Positions 14,986 through 28,000 of a stretch of DNA of 64,000 bases are shown piece after piece (position 1 is the stretch's first letter; every line of letters starts with the position of its first letter). The stretch is from Ciona savignyi. Lineage: Eukaryota > Chordata > Ascidiacea > Phlebobranchia > Cionidae. Below the pieces are notes generated by a model. That model saw only the letters and a program-made list of their open reading frames with translations. It did no database searches and was not told where the DNA came from. The stretch covers positions 62,001 through 126,000 of the forward strand of contig CH002695.1 of the NCBI GenBank assembly GCA_000149265.1. The letters run 5' to 3'. The position numbers and the translations under genes were made by a program.

Positions 14986-16838
14986 AACACAGAAACCAAG
15001 CTTACAGCTTACGCTTTACTATCAGATCTATTTTGTAGCTCAAGTTTTTCTAAAAAACAATAAGTAGAGGTGTTCATGTAACCCAGTTATTTAATATCAT
15101 ACCCTATAATTTCAATAGGTATAGCCGGTGGACCATTTAAAAATTGTTAAAACTGAACATATTACTTAAATACAACGATCTCTGAAATAACTTCATTTAG
15201 CTAAAATCACCAGTCCAATGCTAATTTTGTTTTCAACCAAGCTTTTTTTTAACCAAATGGGTGTAATATATATGTAACTGTCATAGCCAATGTTAGACGT
15301 GCTGCCTGCGTGATCAGACACATGATCGCTGACGAGCTCAGCCTATCTAGATTAAACCGGTCTTGCACAATAACAACTCGAGCACGCCCATTCTGTCGGC
15401 ATCCACTGTTGATCCGTGACGTAATGTATTTACCATCATTCAAGCGTAGCGTAGTAACGTGATTGCGGCGGTCAGTGTTTCCAGTCAAGTTTTGAATTGA
15501 CAAAAAAATATTCAAATGAGTTTTAACCGGTAACAATATTGGAAAACATATTGTGTTTTTTTCGACATATCTCGACATTAAATTCCAGTTGTTTTAACAA
15601 AGTATGTTTTAGTTTATGAATTGATGCATTTTCCCCTGTACCGCTACGCCCGAAAAGATTAACCCTATAAGCTATCTACCTAAAGTTAAGCGACTGTACT
15701 ACAAAATTAAGGTACTGTATTCGGAAGAATTATACGTAAAACGACTACAGATAACAAAGATCATTGTCCACATTTTATAAATCGTATTTAAATTCTGACT
15801 TATTAAAAGCTGCGTCGGTAAACATGCAGGATGGCTAGCAAGGCGGAGCAATGGTGATTTGTGTATCATAAGCAGAGCAACGAGAGGACAACACTTATAC
15901 GCAATGGCGTGGGTGAATTCGGCGATGTGTTACGGTTATTTCATTTTTATTCGAACTATACAATTCAATTTTCCTGTTTAAGTGTACGTCACAAATTAAT
16001 ACGGACCAAACGAATCTTAGATGCGCTTTGTTGAAAAGTGACTTTAGAATAACGAAAATACTGCGATGTCATAAAATATTCGCAACCACAATTGCTGGGT
16101 GGTTAGAGACCAGTAAATATGGAAATTGATTTCATGCAGATTGGTCTGGAAAAACTGAACCGGATTTCTGATTAAATGAAGGCGGTCACAGAAGGCGGAA
16201 TAAAAACGACACATCGGATTGGATAGCCTGTATACACACTCTTCGTAAATATTTAACCATAATTAAATAAACGTTGTGTATGCTTGTGCCTCCAACGTAT
16301 GGACACAAATAAAAAAAAGTTAAGATCACAACTTGGCTCTTATGCGGCTGAATTTGGCACCTTAGAAAGGAAGCAACAAAACCTTTAAGAAGGGTGTTCC
16401 TCGCTGTGTTACCTCTAGGTGTTGACAGTCCGTAGCTAGGTGCGTCTGTTTGCACGTAATGCAAAATAAAGTTCTATACGATATCTTTGCAGTCCGGCCG
16501 TAAACCAAAATTGCCTGGACAAGATTGTAAAACAAACGATCTAAAACTAGACGTTTAATTGGCTTAATCCGTATAGAACTAAGTTGTTTTAAAATGGTAC
16601 GAAATGGTTAAAATAGGTCTTAATGCAACACCAACCATGCGTTCAAACGCAGTAAAAAAGCCATATCGGCGAACGGTTCGAGACAGGCAGCATAGACAGT
16701 TATGTAAAGAAAGTTGTAGGCTAGCTTTGCATTGTGAATCGAGGTCAACATAGCATTTTTCAGAACCATAGAGAAACACAATACTATATTTACTGCTGTT
16801 TCATTAGCTTTTAAAAAGAATCCGTAAAAGTTGATGCA
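14986..16838. other. Divergent intergenic region between IPMK and the aquaglyceroporin
   Basis: This region separates the multikinase start (minus strand) from the aquaporin start (plus strand), so both promoters should lie here. A 109-codon minus-strand open frame at 15249-15578 has no recognisable similarity. No clear TATA box or repeat stands out. Confidence 0.5.
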
Positions 16839-19401
16839 ATGCAAAAATCCAGTAAGACCTTATTCATATTTTCATCAATGTGCAAGTTTAGCATGAAATC
16901 AAATATTTTAATTACAACCCAGCTATCAAGCCGTCGTGGAGAAGGCGGCTGTCATCAGCTATACGGATCAAAAACGTCTTGATTAGAGAAATGTTGGCGG
17001 AATTTTTCGGCACATTTATACTACTGGTAGATATTTTTATGCATTTTAAATCTAATAACCTTTAACAGCGTCAAAACTAATATAATTTCACTAATTTCAA
17101 TCCGTATCTGCTTAAGTAACTGCCTGTTCATAGGGAATAAGATAAATAAATTATTCTACTTTTGTGTGTTACTATATGTCGGTAACCCAATTCGTTTTAT
17201 GTTTGATTATCATGGTAACTGCGTAGTCTGTAAACCACACAACCATAATTAATTTAGGGTTATGCACCATAAACTTAATGTATAGAGCAGTAAAAAGATT
17301 GGCAACTACCTTAATTAATTTTGCAAAAATATTATCTTATGATACCTTATATATAGTGTTAAAACGAACCTGTTATTAGTTTAACTTGGTAAAGTATGTC
17401 AATATATATTTTATTTATATGAAATAACAACCTTGCACCAAAAGTTCTATTCTCACTTCGTTTAAGTACATGCGCAAATAACCTTAAAAAAATACAACGG
17501 TGTTTTATTTATAAAATATTCAATTCTTGCAGGTTTTCGGAAATGGGGCTGTTGCCCAAAAAGTGCTAAGCAGAGAAACTTTAGGCACTACACTGTCGAT
17601 AAACTGGGCATACGGTTTGGGCGTTACAATGGCAATTTATGTAACTGGCAAAGTATCAGGTGAGCTTCAAAATATTTTGCGATATCTATAACAACATGTA
17701 ATACAACGTTAGAAGATAGTGACGTAAAATTATAGAACGAAAGTTGTAAACAACCGAATGAACACGCGACAGCGATACCACTGACAACAAAGATAGTTTT
17801 TGTTTTACGTCATTCTTCTAGTTTTACAGTTTACACTACGCAGCAGAGTAGTAGAAACGTTTGAAGTCTGAACACAAAGAACGAAGCTTTCGCACATTCC
17901 GCGGTGTAAAATGATACAGACACTATTTGTTTAGGTAATTCCCATTTTAACATTCTTTATGCAGGAGCGCACATTAATCCTGCTGTCTCCGTCGCTTTAT
18001 GTGCATTTGGAAAACTTCCTCTGTACAAACTTCCTTGCTATGTAATTTCCCAGGTCTTTGGTGGTTTCGTATCGGGTGCCGCTGTTTATTCGGTTTATTA
18101 CGGTAAGTTTAGGTATGCCGGCCATATTCTCAAGGGATTGGACATACTTATCTTTAGTTTAAAATATATGAAGTTTTATTTAAGTTTTCAAATACTACTA
18201 TTTTTAAAGTTTAAATCTTTTTCTTTTATTTAAATAGAAAAACACAAGTTAACATACTTTATACCACCAATTGTAGATGCAATAAACGAATTCGACGGTG
18301 GTAAACGTTATGTTCTGGGACCAAACGGCACTGGCGGGATATTTGCTACATACCCACAAGATTACCTTTCACTTGGAAGCGGTTTGTGGGATCAGGTGAA
18401 TTAAAAACAAACTTTTTACCTGTAAATATATGCTCGTAATAATATTTTTTTTTTAGGTGTTCGGAACAGCTCTACTTGTTGGAATTATCTTCGCTGTAAC
18501 GGATGACAAAAATAATACAATTGCTGATGGTTTAACTCCCATTATTATAGGACTACTGGTATTTATTTTAGGTACGCTACTAATTCCAGCTTCTACAATG
18601 AATAAGGAGTGTGTGTTAAACTTCTACTATCGCCTGCAGGAACTTCATTTGGACTGAACTGCGGATATGCTATCAATCCTGCGCGAGATTTAGGGCCGAG
18701 GTTGTTTACTTTTGCCGCTGGGTGGGGCACAGAAGTTTTTACGTAAGTTTTACCATACATGACAGCCAACTATAAGCCAATGGCAGGCTTCGAAAACTGT
18801 AACCAAAATACAATGCTGTATGCGGCTGTGCGTGTTCGTTTGTAATGCATCAAACGAATGCAATATTATAACTAAATAGGAAAATCCAACGACATACTTA
18901 TTATTTCTGTCGCGTAGTGTAAATGTTACAAAACGGCGATCACACAAGTTCTGATTTAATCCCGGACTCGACCAGTTGTAACCCAGACAAGTTAATAAAG
19001 CCAGTTAATTGAAGCAAGTGGTTTATAAATAAAAGGAGAATGAACACAGTGTAACAGCTGCAGCAAAATGTATATATGAGCACATGACTTGTTTAATATA
19101 TCACCCGTCGCTGCTTTACCTTTATATTTATGTGTGTATCGAACGTTTACGTTTTAATCTAACCGAACTAACAGAAATTGTTTTTCTAATACCCAGGGAG
19201 CCAAATGGAATGTCATGGTGGTGGGTTCCAATTGTTGGACCTATTCTCGGGGGGCTAACAGGCGCAGTCATATACAAGTTATTTGTGGGCACTCATTTTC
19301 CACCAGATGATGATGACATTTTGGATGACGATGACTTGGAAAACTACCCACAAACTTCCAACAATCGGGCGAAGTTGTGTAAAGGTATAACGAAACTGTA
19401 A
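16839..19401 (+). CDS. Aquaglyceroporin (MIP family), 8 exons
   Basis: This is a membrane channel for water, glycerol and other small solutes. Exons: 16839-16851 (tentative), 16923-17026, 17533-17659, 17965-18102, 18238-18395, 18457-18571, 18640-18742, 19197-19401; total 963 nt, 320 aa. The first NPA box is in GAHINPAVS (about 82-90) and the second in NPARDLGPR (about 231-239). Asp after NPAR, the long extracellular loop with [13 protein letters not shown] and the [11 protein letters not shown] first helix place it with the glycerol-permeable AQP3/7/9/10 group. The C-terminus carries acidic runs (DDDD twice) after the last helix. The first exon is only 13 nt with a 71-bp intron. I chose it because it gives an ATG, a good donor (GTAAGA) and the required phase; the true start could be elsewhere upstream. 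From 16923 onward all phases agree. Confidence 0.9.
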
Positions 19402-19471
19402 TTGAACTAACCAGATTTCAACGCCGTATTTTTGGTGACCTTCGTGAAAAAGGACTATTATCAAAGCATGG

Positions 19472-19480
19472 TTTATTAAA
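19472..19480. terminator. Possible bidirectional polyadenylation signal
   Basis: The plus-strand sequence TTTATTAAA contains ATTAAA for the plus-strand aquaporin transcript (19475-19480) and, read on the minus strand, AATAAA for the RRM gene (19472-19477). It lies between the two convergent stop codons at 19401 and 19538. Use by either gene is inferred from position only. Confidence 0.4.
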
Positions 19481-19537
19481 CGAACAAAACCTGTTATAAT
19501 ACAGTTGTTTAAATTGTGTGAAGTATCAAACATGAAC

Positions 19538-20058
19538 CTAGGTGCCATATGTCTTCCTTTGTGTGTTCGATCTCAGGTAAGCAGCTGAGAGTCGAAGCCT
19601 TCTTCCGTGAAAATAGAAACTGTACTAAATTAAAAATAAAGCTTAGAAATACACCTCACTAGCTAAATCTAAAGCAGCAGATCTAAAACCAATTTTCAAA
19701 CTGTGTTACATACCCTTTTGCTGAGCAAGACGTGTGCTGTTTCCTCGCGCTCAAATGTAATAAAACCATACGCACTTCTTGAACCATCTCTTATAATGTT
19801 GATTTCTAATATATTTCCGTAGACCTTTCAGATAACAAGTTCTATTATTCTAAGGTCAGATTTATACTTTAACTAATAAGCACAAATTACTGAGAGTATC
19901 ACATATATGTGTATTATTGTATATTGCCAACATGCCAATATACTTACAGAAAACACTTGGGCTAGGTCGCCTTCTCTCATATCTGGACCAAATCCACCAA
20001 TAAATATACGCCGTGGTATTGCTTCAGTGCTAAACGATTGATACAGAACAGTTTCCAT
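19538..20058 (-). CDS. Small single-RRM protein, DAZ/Boule-like
   Basis: This is an RNA-binding protein with one RRM and little else. Exons on the minus strand: 20058-19948, 19824-19714, 19624-19538; 309 nt, 102 aa, all junctions phase 0. RNP2 is RIFIGGF (about 17-23) and RNP1 is SAYGFITF (about 54-61). The third exon gives FHGRRLRLSAA, which matches the strand just after the RRM core in DAZ-family proteins (FHGKKLKLGPA in DAZL). An in-frame upstream Met at 20139 would add 27 residues. No DAZ repeat or C-terminal region is visible, so the protein ends right after the RRM unless another 3' exon was missed. DAZ-family proteins bind germline mRNAs; the assignment to that family is inference from RRM similarity. 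A generic hnRNP-like RRM is the alternative. Confidence 0.75.
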
Positions 20059-20139
20059 AGTAAAACAAGAATAACTTACCAGATCAAGTAAACCACTTCG
20101 GTGCAGAATAACCAGATAACGCAAAAGCACAATTTTCAA

Positions 20140-22020
20140 ACTCTAACCATGCAACGTAATAATGGCATACCTTATCTCTCGAAAACTAGAAAGTTCAAGA
20201 GTTCGTGTCCTTTAATTGACCTGTAACTTACAAACTGTACAGATTACATGTTCGGGGATAACACTTAGGTGTTATACCGAAAAAAGATAAGTTTTTATTA
20301 GTCGCACTTAAACTGGCTATTTGCAGCATATAGCGTCATGTTGTTAAGTACCATGCCAGCAATAAAAACAATAACGTTTAGAGCACAAAATTCTAGCCAG
20401 TACAACCTCAGCGCGGATTAAATAACATTTTGTCCAGTATTGGCGGCATTACTACTCTTTACTGAGCATTCTATGCAAAATGTGAACCAAAAAGAAAATG
20501 CTGGTTAAAAAAGCAACAGTCCGTAGAGAAGCTTTCTATTTTACCGATTTCTATTTTACCAACAGCATATAGCCTAAAAGACAAGAGCACAGATACAGAT
20601 CCCAATGCACTGTTTGCATGGTATTAAAAATAGTTTTCTTTATTAAAAGTATTTTGCTCATGGTCCTTAAAAAAAAATAGTAAAAAAGTTTTGCAAGCGC
20701 AGTGGAAAACGTCAATCACTTTAACGTAGCGTTAATCGTTTAACAATTTGATTTCAGCCGATGGATTATACAGGCACGAAACTGGTGGATAGTCAGTCGC
20801 GGTTGTTTCCCTTGGACAAGACAGTTAGCAGACATCATATCACATTCTAACAAAACACAGTTCAGTAGTCTCCGTAACCGAACGCTGGGCGTAAGGTAAT
20901 CAATCATACGATTGTTGTGTGATACCGATTACGCGTTTTCCTATCTACTGCGGTTAAACTTGAAAATCAAACCATACGGTTGTATTTAGTCCGTGTATTA
21001 TGTACTTAACAGACGTTGCTTTAATATTTCTATAACCCAAAAGTAAGTTGATGTATATAGCATAACTTTGCCTTGTCCCCATGCCCATCTGTTCTCGGCA
21101 GTTAGGGTATGCCAGTTAGGGTACGTGTGTTGAACACTAAAATTATATTCCTGCAATGGAAAAACGCGGAGGAGTTTTCACAAGGTATAATCATTATATT
21201 ACGTCGCAAAAGCGCAAGTTTGGCGTTATTATGTATATAAACAATCGTGGGATTAAGGCGGATGCTATAGCAGTATGTAGAGTAGTTAGAGCACATTAAA
21301 CCAATGGCTTCAAAAAACGCCCAATAAATGCCTTTCACACGAACACTTAACACCCCAGTGTTGTAATGACTCGTGTCAATTTGGAATTTAACTGGACTTG
21401 ATTACATTTAGAAATGACTTTCCACGTTGAAACTTTTGACTAAAGCCCAATTTAAAACTGGTCTCCTAACGTAGGCCTGATCTGTTGTGTGATCTCTCTT
21501 CCCAATTTGTCCTTGTGTTTTTTCTGGTAACAATGGTGGTAATTTCCGAATATTGGTAAGGTTGAAATCTAGACTAAATCTGTTGATTTTGCATTTCCCT
21601 TCGCTAGTTTTTGAGAAAAAGGCCCCGTAAAAACAGGGGTACTTTAAATCCGAATTTTAATTTTGGGGAAGTGAATTGTGAATGCAACCTTTTTTGTGAA
21701 TGCAAAATTTAGAAGTCGGCACCATAGGGCGGTTATATCTCTTTCCCCTCACCTTTAAACTATTCACACACGCAAAACAATGTTACAACACGACGTTTGT
21801 ACACTCGTAACACAATATATATTCGCTCTGCGATGCAACTCAACATATACAAATTGTCCGGGGAACTTCAATACTTTACAATTTGTAAATACAACTTACG
21901 ATACACGACGGTAAAACAAAAGGGTTTACAAAACGCAAAATGGTACAAATAAGACTGGTGTAAGCAACAGCAATGTCTATGTGGATTTACAAAGGTGATG
22001 TGCAATTGAGATTTTCAAGT
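20140..22020. other. Intergenic region with a SINE relic
   Basis: No supported gene. A decayed plus-strand copy of the window SINE covers about 20762-20935 (GCACGAAACTGG, CTTGGACAAG, CCGTAACCGAACG). Open frames such as the minus-strand one at 21102-21353 show no recognisable similarity. The stretch next to 22021 probably holds the 3' UTR of the carotenoid oxygenase gene. Confidence 0.5.
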
Positions 22021-25000
22021 TCAAGCTTTTGGGACAAAAATTCCATGTACATCTGGTGGAATGTTGGCATCAAAGTGAATTCGAGCAACTTCAGAGAAAT
22101 CTTTAGCATCCAGCATAAGTAGGAATGGTTTGCCGTTTTCGTTGGTTACCGATGACATAAGAATACCTAAAAATAAAAGTTTGTAATATTAAAATCTAAT
22201 CCTTACGTTTATATTGTGTCAGTGTGGATAAAAGATTTTGTGGTTGGATTATGTTGCGTAATAAAGAATGAATAATGAAGATTAAGCCATCATAAAGACT
22301 GTTTAAATTTAAATAATAAACATAAACAAGACCCGTTCATTTTGACATTTAAACAACAAAATGGATTCACGTTCAAGTGATTTAAAAAGGTTGAAAATCC
22401 CGAAATATTTGGAACCTATGGATATAAGTGCTCCAGAGAAACCTAAACGAGGTAAAAAGAGGCAAAGTCTTACGGATAAGATTCCAAAATCCACCGAAGG
22501 AATTCCACGACAAGTGTATAAACCAAGCAGTGGCATTCCAAATTGCTGTAACAAACCACAATGCCAGTGCGACCCTGGGCAACTGGACGACTGCTTATCA
22601 GAGAAAGAGCGCAGGTTGCATTGTGTTGAATACCTGGACCCTTACCAAGTTACTGAAGTAAAAGAATTGCCTGAAAATATTACGGACAAAGAAAGTTTCC
22701 AAGTCGGAGTAAAAGAACTCACAGCTGGGGGTAACTGTTTACTTCGCTTTTAACATTTATTTTGAAACACGACGTTTTTAATATTTGTTTTCAGACTTGA
22801 TTGTAGTCGGTGTACGATTCGGCCAAAAAATTGTAGACGAACTTGAAAGCTTAAAGAAAAGCGGACAAATCTACAACTTAAAGTTCGTATTCCACATTAG
22901 AAATATTTCGAATAAACATAACAAAAATAACATAATTAAACTCTCTGCAATCGAACAGGCTCGCCAGGGCTGGCTTGGCCTTTGAAGTACAAAACGAACC
23001 GATGCCCGATGTACCCATACGAGAGAGCCCCCTCGCAAAGTACAACACACCATCTTACGAGCGGGCTATTAAAAAGGTTACTGCAGAAGAACTAGATATC
23101 AAACTACAAAGAGCAGCAACAAGGCGAAAGGTAAGCTGGACACTTTTAAACTGCAATCCAAACGTATGTTTTCCGTCAGCATTTAGCAGTATATCTCGTA
23201 CTCATGTAATCGCGATTGTGTTCATTGGGATAGGAAAGGATGGCTGAACGGTTGGCTCACTGTAAGAATGTTGTCGGTAAGTGGAAGAAGAGGACGGAGC
23301 AGGTGAATAAGGTTGATCAGGAGAGGTACGAGGTCGGGTTAGAGCGGATCGAGCGAAGACTCAGCTTGGCCAGTGCAAGAAGAAACCAGTTCTTTGTAAG
23401 GAACAATGAACGCTGTCGGAGGAGAAACGCGAAAATCGCCGAACTACTGGTAAACAATACTCGTCACCTTGACCGCCTAAACGCATTGGATAAAGTTAAA
23501 TATATTAAAAAGATTTTATTACAGGAAAAGAGAAAAAACATGGAACTTCATTTAAGCAGCAATCAGAACCAGAATCCCATTAGGACCTTTGCAGATTGCA
23601 ACAGAGGCGAGACGGGGTCAGATTTAATTGTGTTGATGCATTTGTAGGCGTTTGATCATTTTATTTTAACATTTTCAGGTTGTTTCCGTGTCTGAAGAAA
23701 CTTTCTCCAATTGTTTCCCACGAAGGTGACCAGGCAGGCGATCAAATGAAACGATCCAAACACGAGCGAAACCAGATGGAAACTGGCTGTCAGCCACTCT
23801 CTGCCGCTGGGGACGGTAAAGAGTAGTAGCATTTAAGAGTGCCACAACTCAGGTCACGCTCTTTGGTTCAGAGTCGACGAATCTACGATCTCAGTCCACT
23901 TAGTTAATTTATTTTTCACTTATTCTACTGTTATAAATGTATATGCGGTATTTATATGAAATATACGTATTTTACTGAAAGTGAATCAGTTTGTTTGATC
24001 TGAAAGTGGTGTAATAAACGTTAAAGAAAAGAAAGCAGAGAAAGCATCATTTGAAATCGCCTTATTAGGTGAGGGCGTCAGATTGCTAAAGGGAAACACT
24101 CTTATCCGGTGATGCGTAACCTCATATGACGTCATGAGCCGGCGGGCTATTCCGTGTAAACAATAGAACAACGAACGTTCAGTGCTGATCAACTGTACTG
24201 TAAGCTTGTAATGCTAGCCACGTCAGTATAATCTTGGGTTGTATCTAATGATTGATTGTCTTTTAGGTGTTATATACCACGTTTTGGTAGAATTTAGGAC
24301 GGGCTAAAATGAATGTCGAACATGAAGTAAAGCTACTAATTCAGGAAGTGAAAAGACTTGGCGAGGAAAGTATGTCAATCTGTAGTTTGTACAGCTGTAT
24401 GAAATATGAAGCACATTAAAGCCTTCATTAATATTTTATGAACATTTATCTGGTATATTAAATGTAATCGCAGTGTTGCGTAAATTATACCGTTGTCTCG
24501 GATGCTGCAAAACTGAAAAGTTTAAACCCGTAATAGGTAATGGCAGCTTATAAAAAAAGTGTTACATAATAATCATTTTCATGCTTTATTTTAAAAAAAG
24601 TCAAAATGAGAACTGTTTTAATGGTCTTTCATGTGGGTGTATTAGGCTACAAATAAAAAATATTAAAATTTGTATTTCCAGACGCCAATGGGCAAGTGGT
24701 AGTCAAGTTCGGTGTACTATTTTCGGACGATAGATGTGCTAACATATTCGAAGCACTTGTAGGTACTCTAAGGGCTGCCAAACGCAAAAAGATCGTGAAA
24801 TACGACGGGGAACTATTGCTTCAGGGTGTACACGACCACGTTGAAATTACTTTGATAAAAGATGAGCCTTAAAACGCACCAAAACCATGTCAATCGCTTA
24901 CCGCGTCTACTTAAAAATTATCAAACTTTGTACGATTAAAACTTGATTCGTTTCTTAGCAATTGTACAGTCGATTTTTCGAATGTTTTTTTTTCAATTTT

Positions 25001-28000
25001 TGTTGTTTCGTTGTTACTGATAAGTGCAATGTTCAGCCGAAATGTCATCGACCAGTGCAGTATTATAAGAAATTCTAATCTGTAAACTTTACGCATATTG
25101 ATTATTTACCAGCATGATACTAGCTCTATACATTCCTTATATATACAATACACGCTATTGGATGTTTACCACGTGCCAGCAATTCGGTATTAAAATGTGT
25201 TGTAAGCAAACAGATATATTAAAAATGGAACTTACCGTCGTCTTCTTGTGTTGCACCTGGCTTAGCGACAAACGTAGGTTGGGAAGCCCAACAACCTTTC
25301 TCTTGCCACATTTGGACTCGTTCTTTCTTCTCCACGTCAATCTTTGCCAACTATAAAATAACGTATTTAAGTGTATATACAATTCATAAAAGCTTGCATG
25401 GGAACCCCTATACAAGGAAGGAAAATATGGGAGTTTTTTAAACTGCCATTAAACACCTGTGGTACTTAATATCAGTGAATTGAAATCCGCGCCTGTAAAC
25501 CTCAAGCGGTATAACTGTCGATAGTTCTGTGGGATATTGAGATTTTATCCGCGAGTATAGTAGAAAGCACGAGGAGTTAACACACGGCCAATCGTCAGAT
25601 TATATTGCGAACGCTGTTGTGAAACCGGGAACTATTGAAGTGTGTTGTTTTTCAAACATTCCTTAAGTTTCAGTACACCCCATAAACCAATGGGTCCGGC
25701 GGTGACCGTTAAATGCTTTGCCCAAGGACACAATCTACCAGATAGGCACCAGGTTTGATACTACTATCTTTCGGGTTGAAAGGTGAAGAATTAGTTCATT
25801 TAGCTATTTGGCGAGATAACAACACTATCGATAAACCACCATTCCAGATTTCTTACCATCTCTCCGGGTGGCAGCTTCAGTCCACCTGGGCTGTAGAAAT
25901 ATTTGTACTTTCTTCCAAGGTAAGCGTTGTTGATCACTGCACATTCTGTCCCGATGCTCAGAACCTCGCTGGTGCAGTAAATCTCTCCGCCTTTCTGTCG
26001 TTCCGCGGTGCAAGTTGTGTTTGACAACTTTACCAAGTTGCCCGAAGTGTTCTGTTGGTAGTGTGGATGAATGGTTAGCGCAACTGATTGATAGACAGCA
26101 AGCATTTTGTAAACGAGAGGTCACCAAGAACCATAAAAACTTGGCGTTCGGCCATTAATAAAAATAAATTTTAAGATTTAAACAACTGGGTTTAAACCAC
26201 GTCCATCAGTAGCCCTTCTAAGGATACAAACGTTTAGCAACCGGATGCCCGAGGTGTAATAAGAAACACACGGTTAACTAACCTCTTCGGTCAAGGGCAA
26301 AACGAATCTGGTAGTCTTTACAGTTTCGTCGTCCGAACTGTAAATCTTTGCAAATTCTTCTGGTTTCAAGCTCAAATTCGCCATCGTAAATTTATCATAG
26401 AAACCATTCTTTTTGTAGCAGCTCAAATCGAGTACCACGTGATCCCCATCATCATAGGCGTTCACGTGATGGTAGACAATAAGTGGATCGCATAGAAAGG
26501 TCACCGAGTGCTGCTTGCCGGTCTCCTTGTCCACAAGGTAGACCCGAGTCTGTGTTTGTAATTTAAATATTAAAGATTTGAAAATATGTTGAAAAGAATA
26601 AACGTGTTGGCATTGTTGGCACAGGAAAAGGGAAACGATTGTATATAATGTAAAAAAGTAATACCTAATAGCGTTATTATTTTTTGAAGTATTTCATGTA
26701 TTTAAATGTGGAAAAATGATATACTTCCAAAGCGTCTAAACAAATAAATAATACATCGGCTATTACATTTTTACTAAAACTTTCTCAAATATGATACTGA
26801 GAAATCTAACGGGTTTCTTTTTTCCACCGATGTGTTGTATGCGCGCTTTAAACACCATTCGAAGTTTCTAATAATATATGTTTATCTATTCCAGCTTACC
26901 TGAGTATCGGGCAGAACTTCAATGCAATCGCTGTAGCACATGTGACGCAGATGGGCGACCGCCATTTTTGGAATGTCAATCTTTAACGGCATCTCCACAA
27001 AGACGGCATATTTCTTTGACATGGCGAAACTGTGGTGATATGAAGGGCTGACCCTCCATGATGAATCGATGCTGCAAAGCGATTCCGAGCTGGATAGAAT
27101 GGTCTCGAGTGGGGTGCCTGGAAAGATAGGGAAGAGTTACCACACGGGCAATCATCTGATTACCTTGTGCCCGAGTGACCAGAAGTATTTATCCGGCCCG
27201 ATGGTCTAGCGGTTAAGTGCGTCGCCTTTCAATCGAAAGGTTGCAGGTGCGAAACTGGTCGCTAGCTAGTCGGTTGTGTCCTTGGGCAAGGCACTTTACG
27301 GACATTGCCTGAACCCAGCGGATTAATGGGTTCTACCAAATTGAAGGAACGTGTCTATCATATACAACACACTGCAATAGCTCCGGTAACCCGACGATGG
27401 GCGCGAGGTGATCTGACGATTGCCCGTGTGATAACCCCCTAGGTTTTCCCATTCACGGGGATAAACATGAATATCCTATCCTATCCTATCCTATTGTACT
27501 GTATTTAAGACACAACAGTCTAACCTGCAGCTGGTTTTCATCCCAACACCTTTGGCTTACCGCCGACACGCAAGCCTAAGATTATCAACCATACGCTACG
27601 AGTATAGTTCCAAGGTGTAGTGCACGGGTTTTTAACTATATACACAGAGCACATAATGCCTACCTGGTTTTGCAGCTGGGAATTTCAAGAGGTTGTACTT
27701 GGTACGACCCATGTTAAAAATGGAACTGGAGAAACTAAATACATTTCCCTCAGCATCGACAAGAGGGTGGGAGGACATGATGTTGATCGGAAGATACTTG
27801 GCAAGATCAACCTGAATACGAAAGGAAATCGTAAACGATTCGTAAAACCCTTTTTAACTGCTCAATACTACAAATAGATGATATAAACCAGACTACCATA
27901 ACCGTGCAATCTAAACACGTAATATTCTGCAGTGGGATAATTCTAAGCAGTCACTCCAAAGAGATCAGAGATTGTCATCCCGGGGAATGAATGAAATAGC

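Noticed and set aside
15249..15578. 109-codon minus-strand open frame upstream of IPMK
   Set aside because: No similarity recognised and no acceptor or donor linking it to the first IPMK exon.
22361..24872. Stathmin-like gene and ABRACL as a tunicate operon
   Set aside because: The gap between them is about 480 bp, larger than the very short spacers typical of tunicate operons; not excluded, but unsupported.
27195..27270. Possible functional tRNA gene
   Set aside because: The anticodon arm is one base short of the canonical size, no acceptor stem closes, and the same sequence heads several SINE copies.
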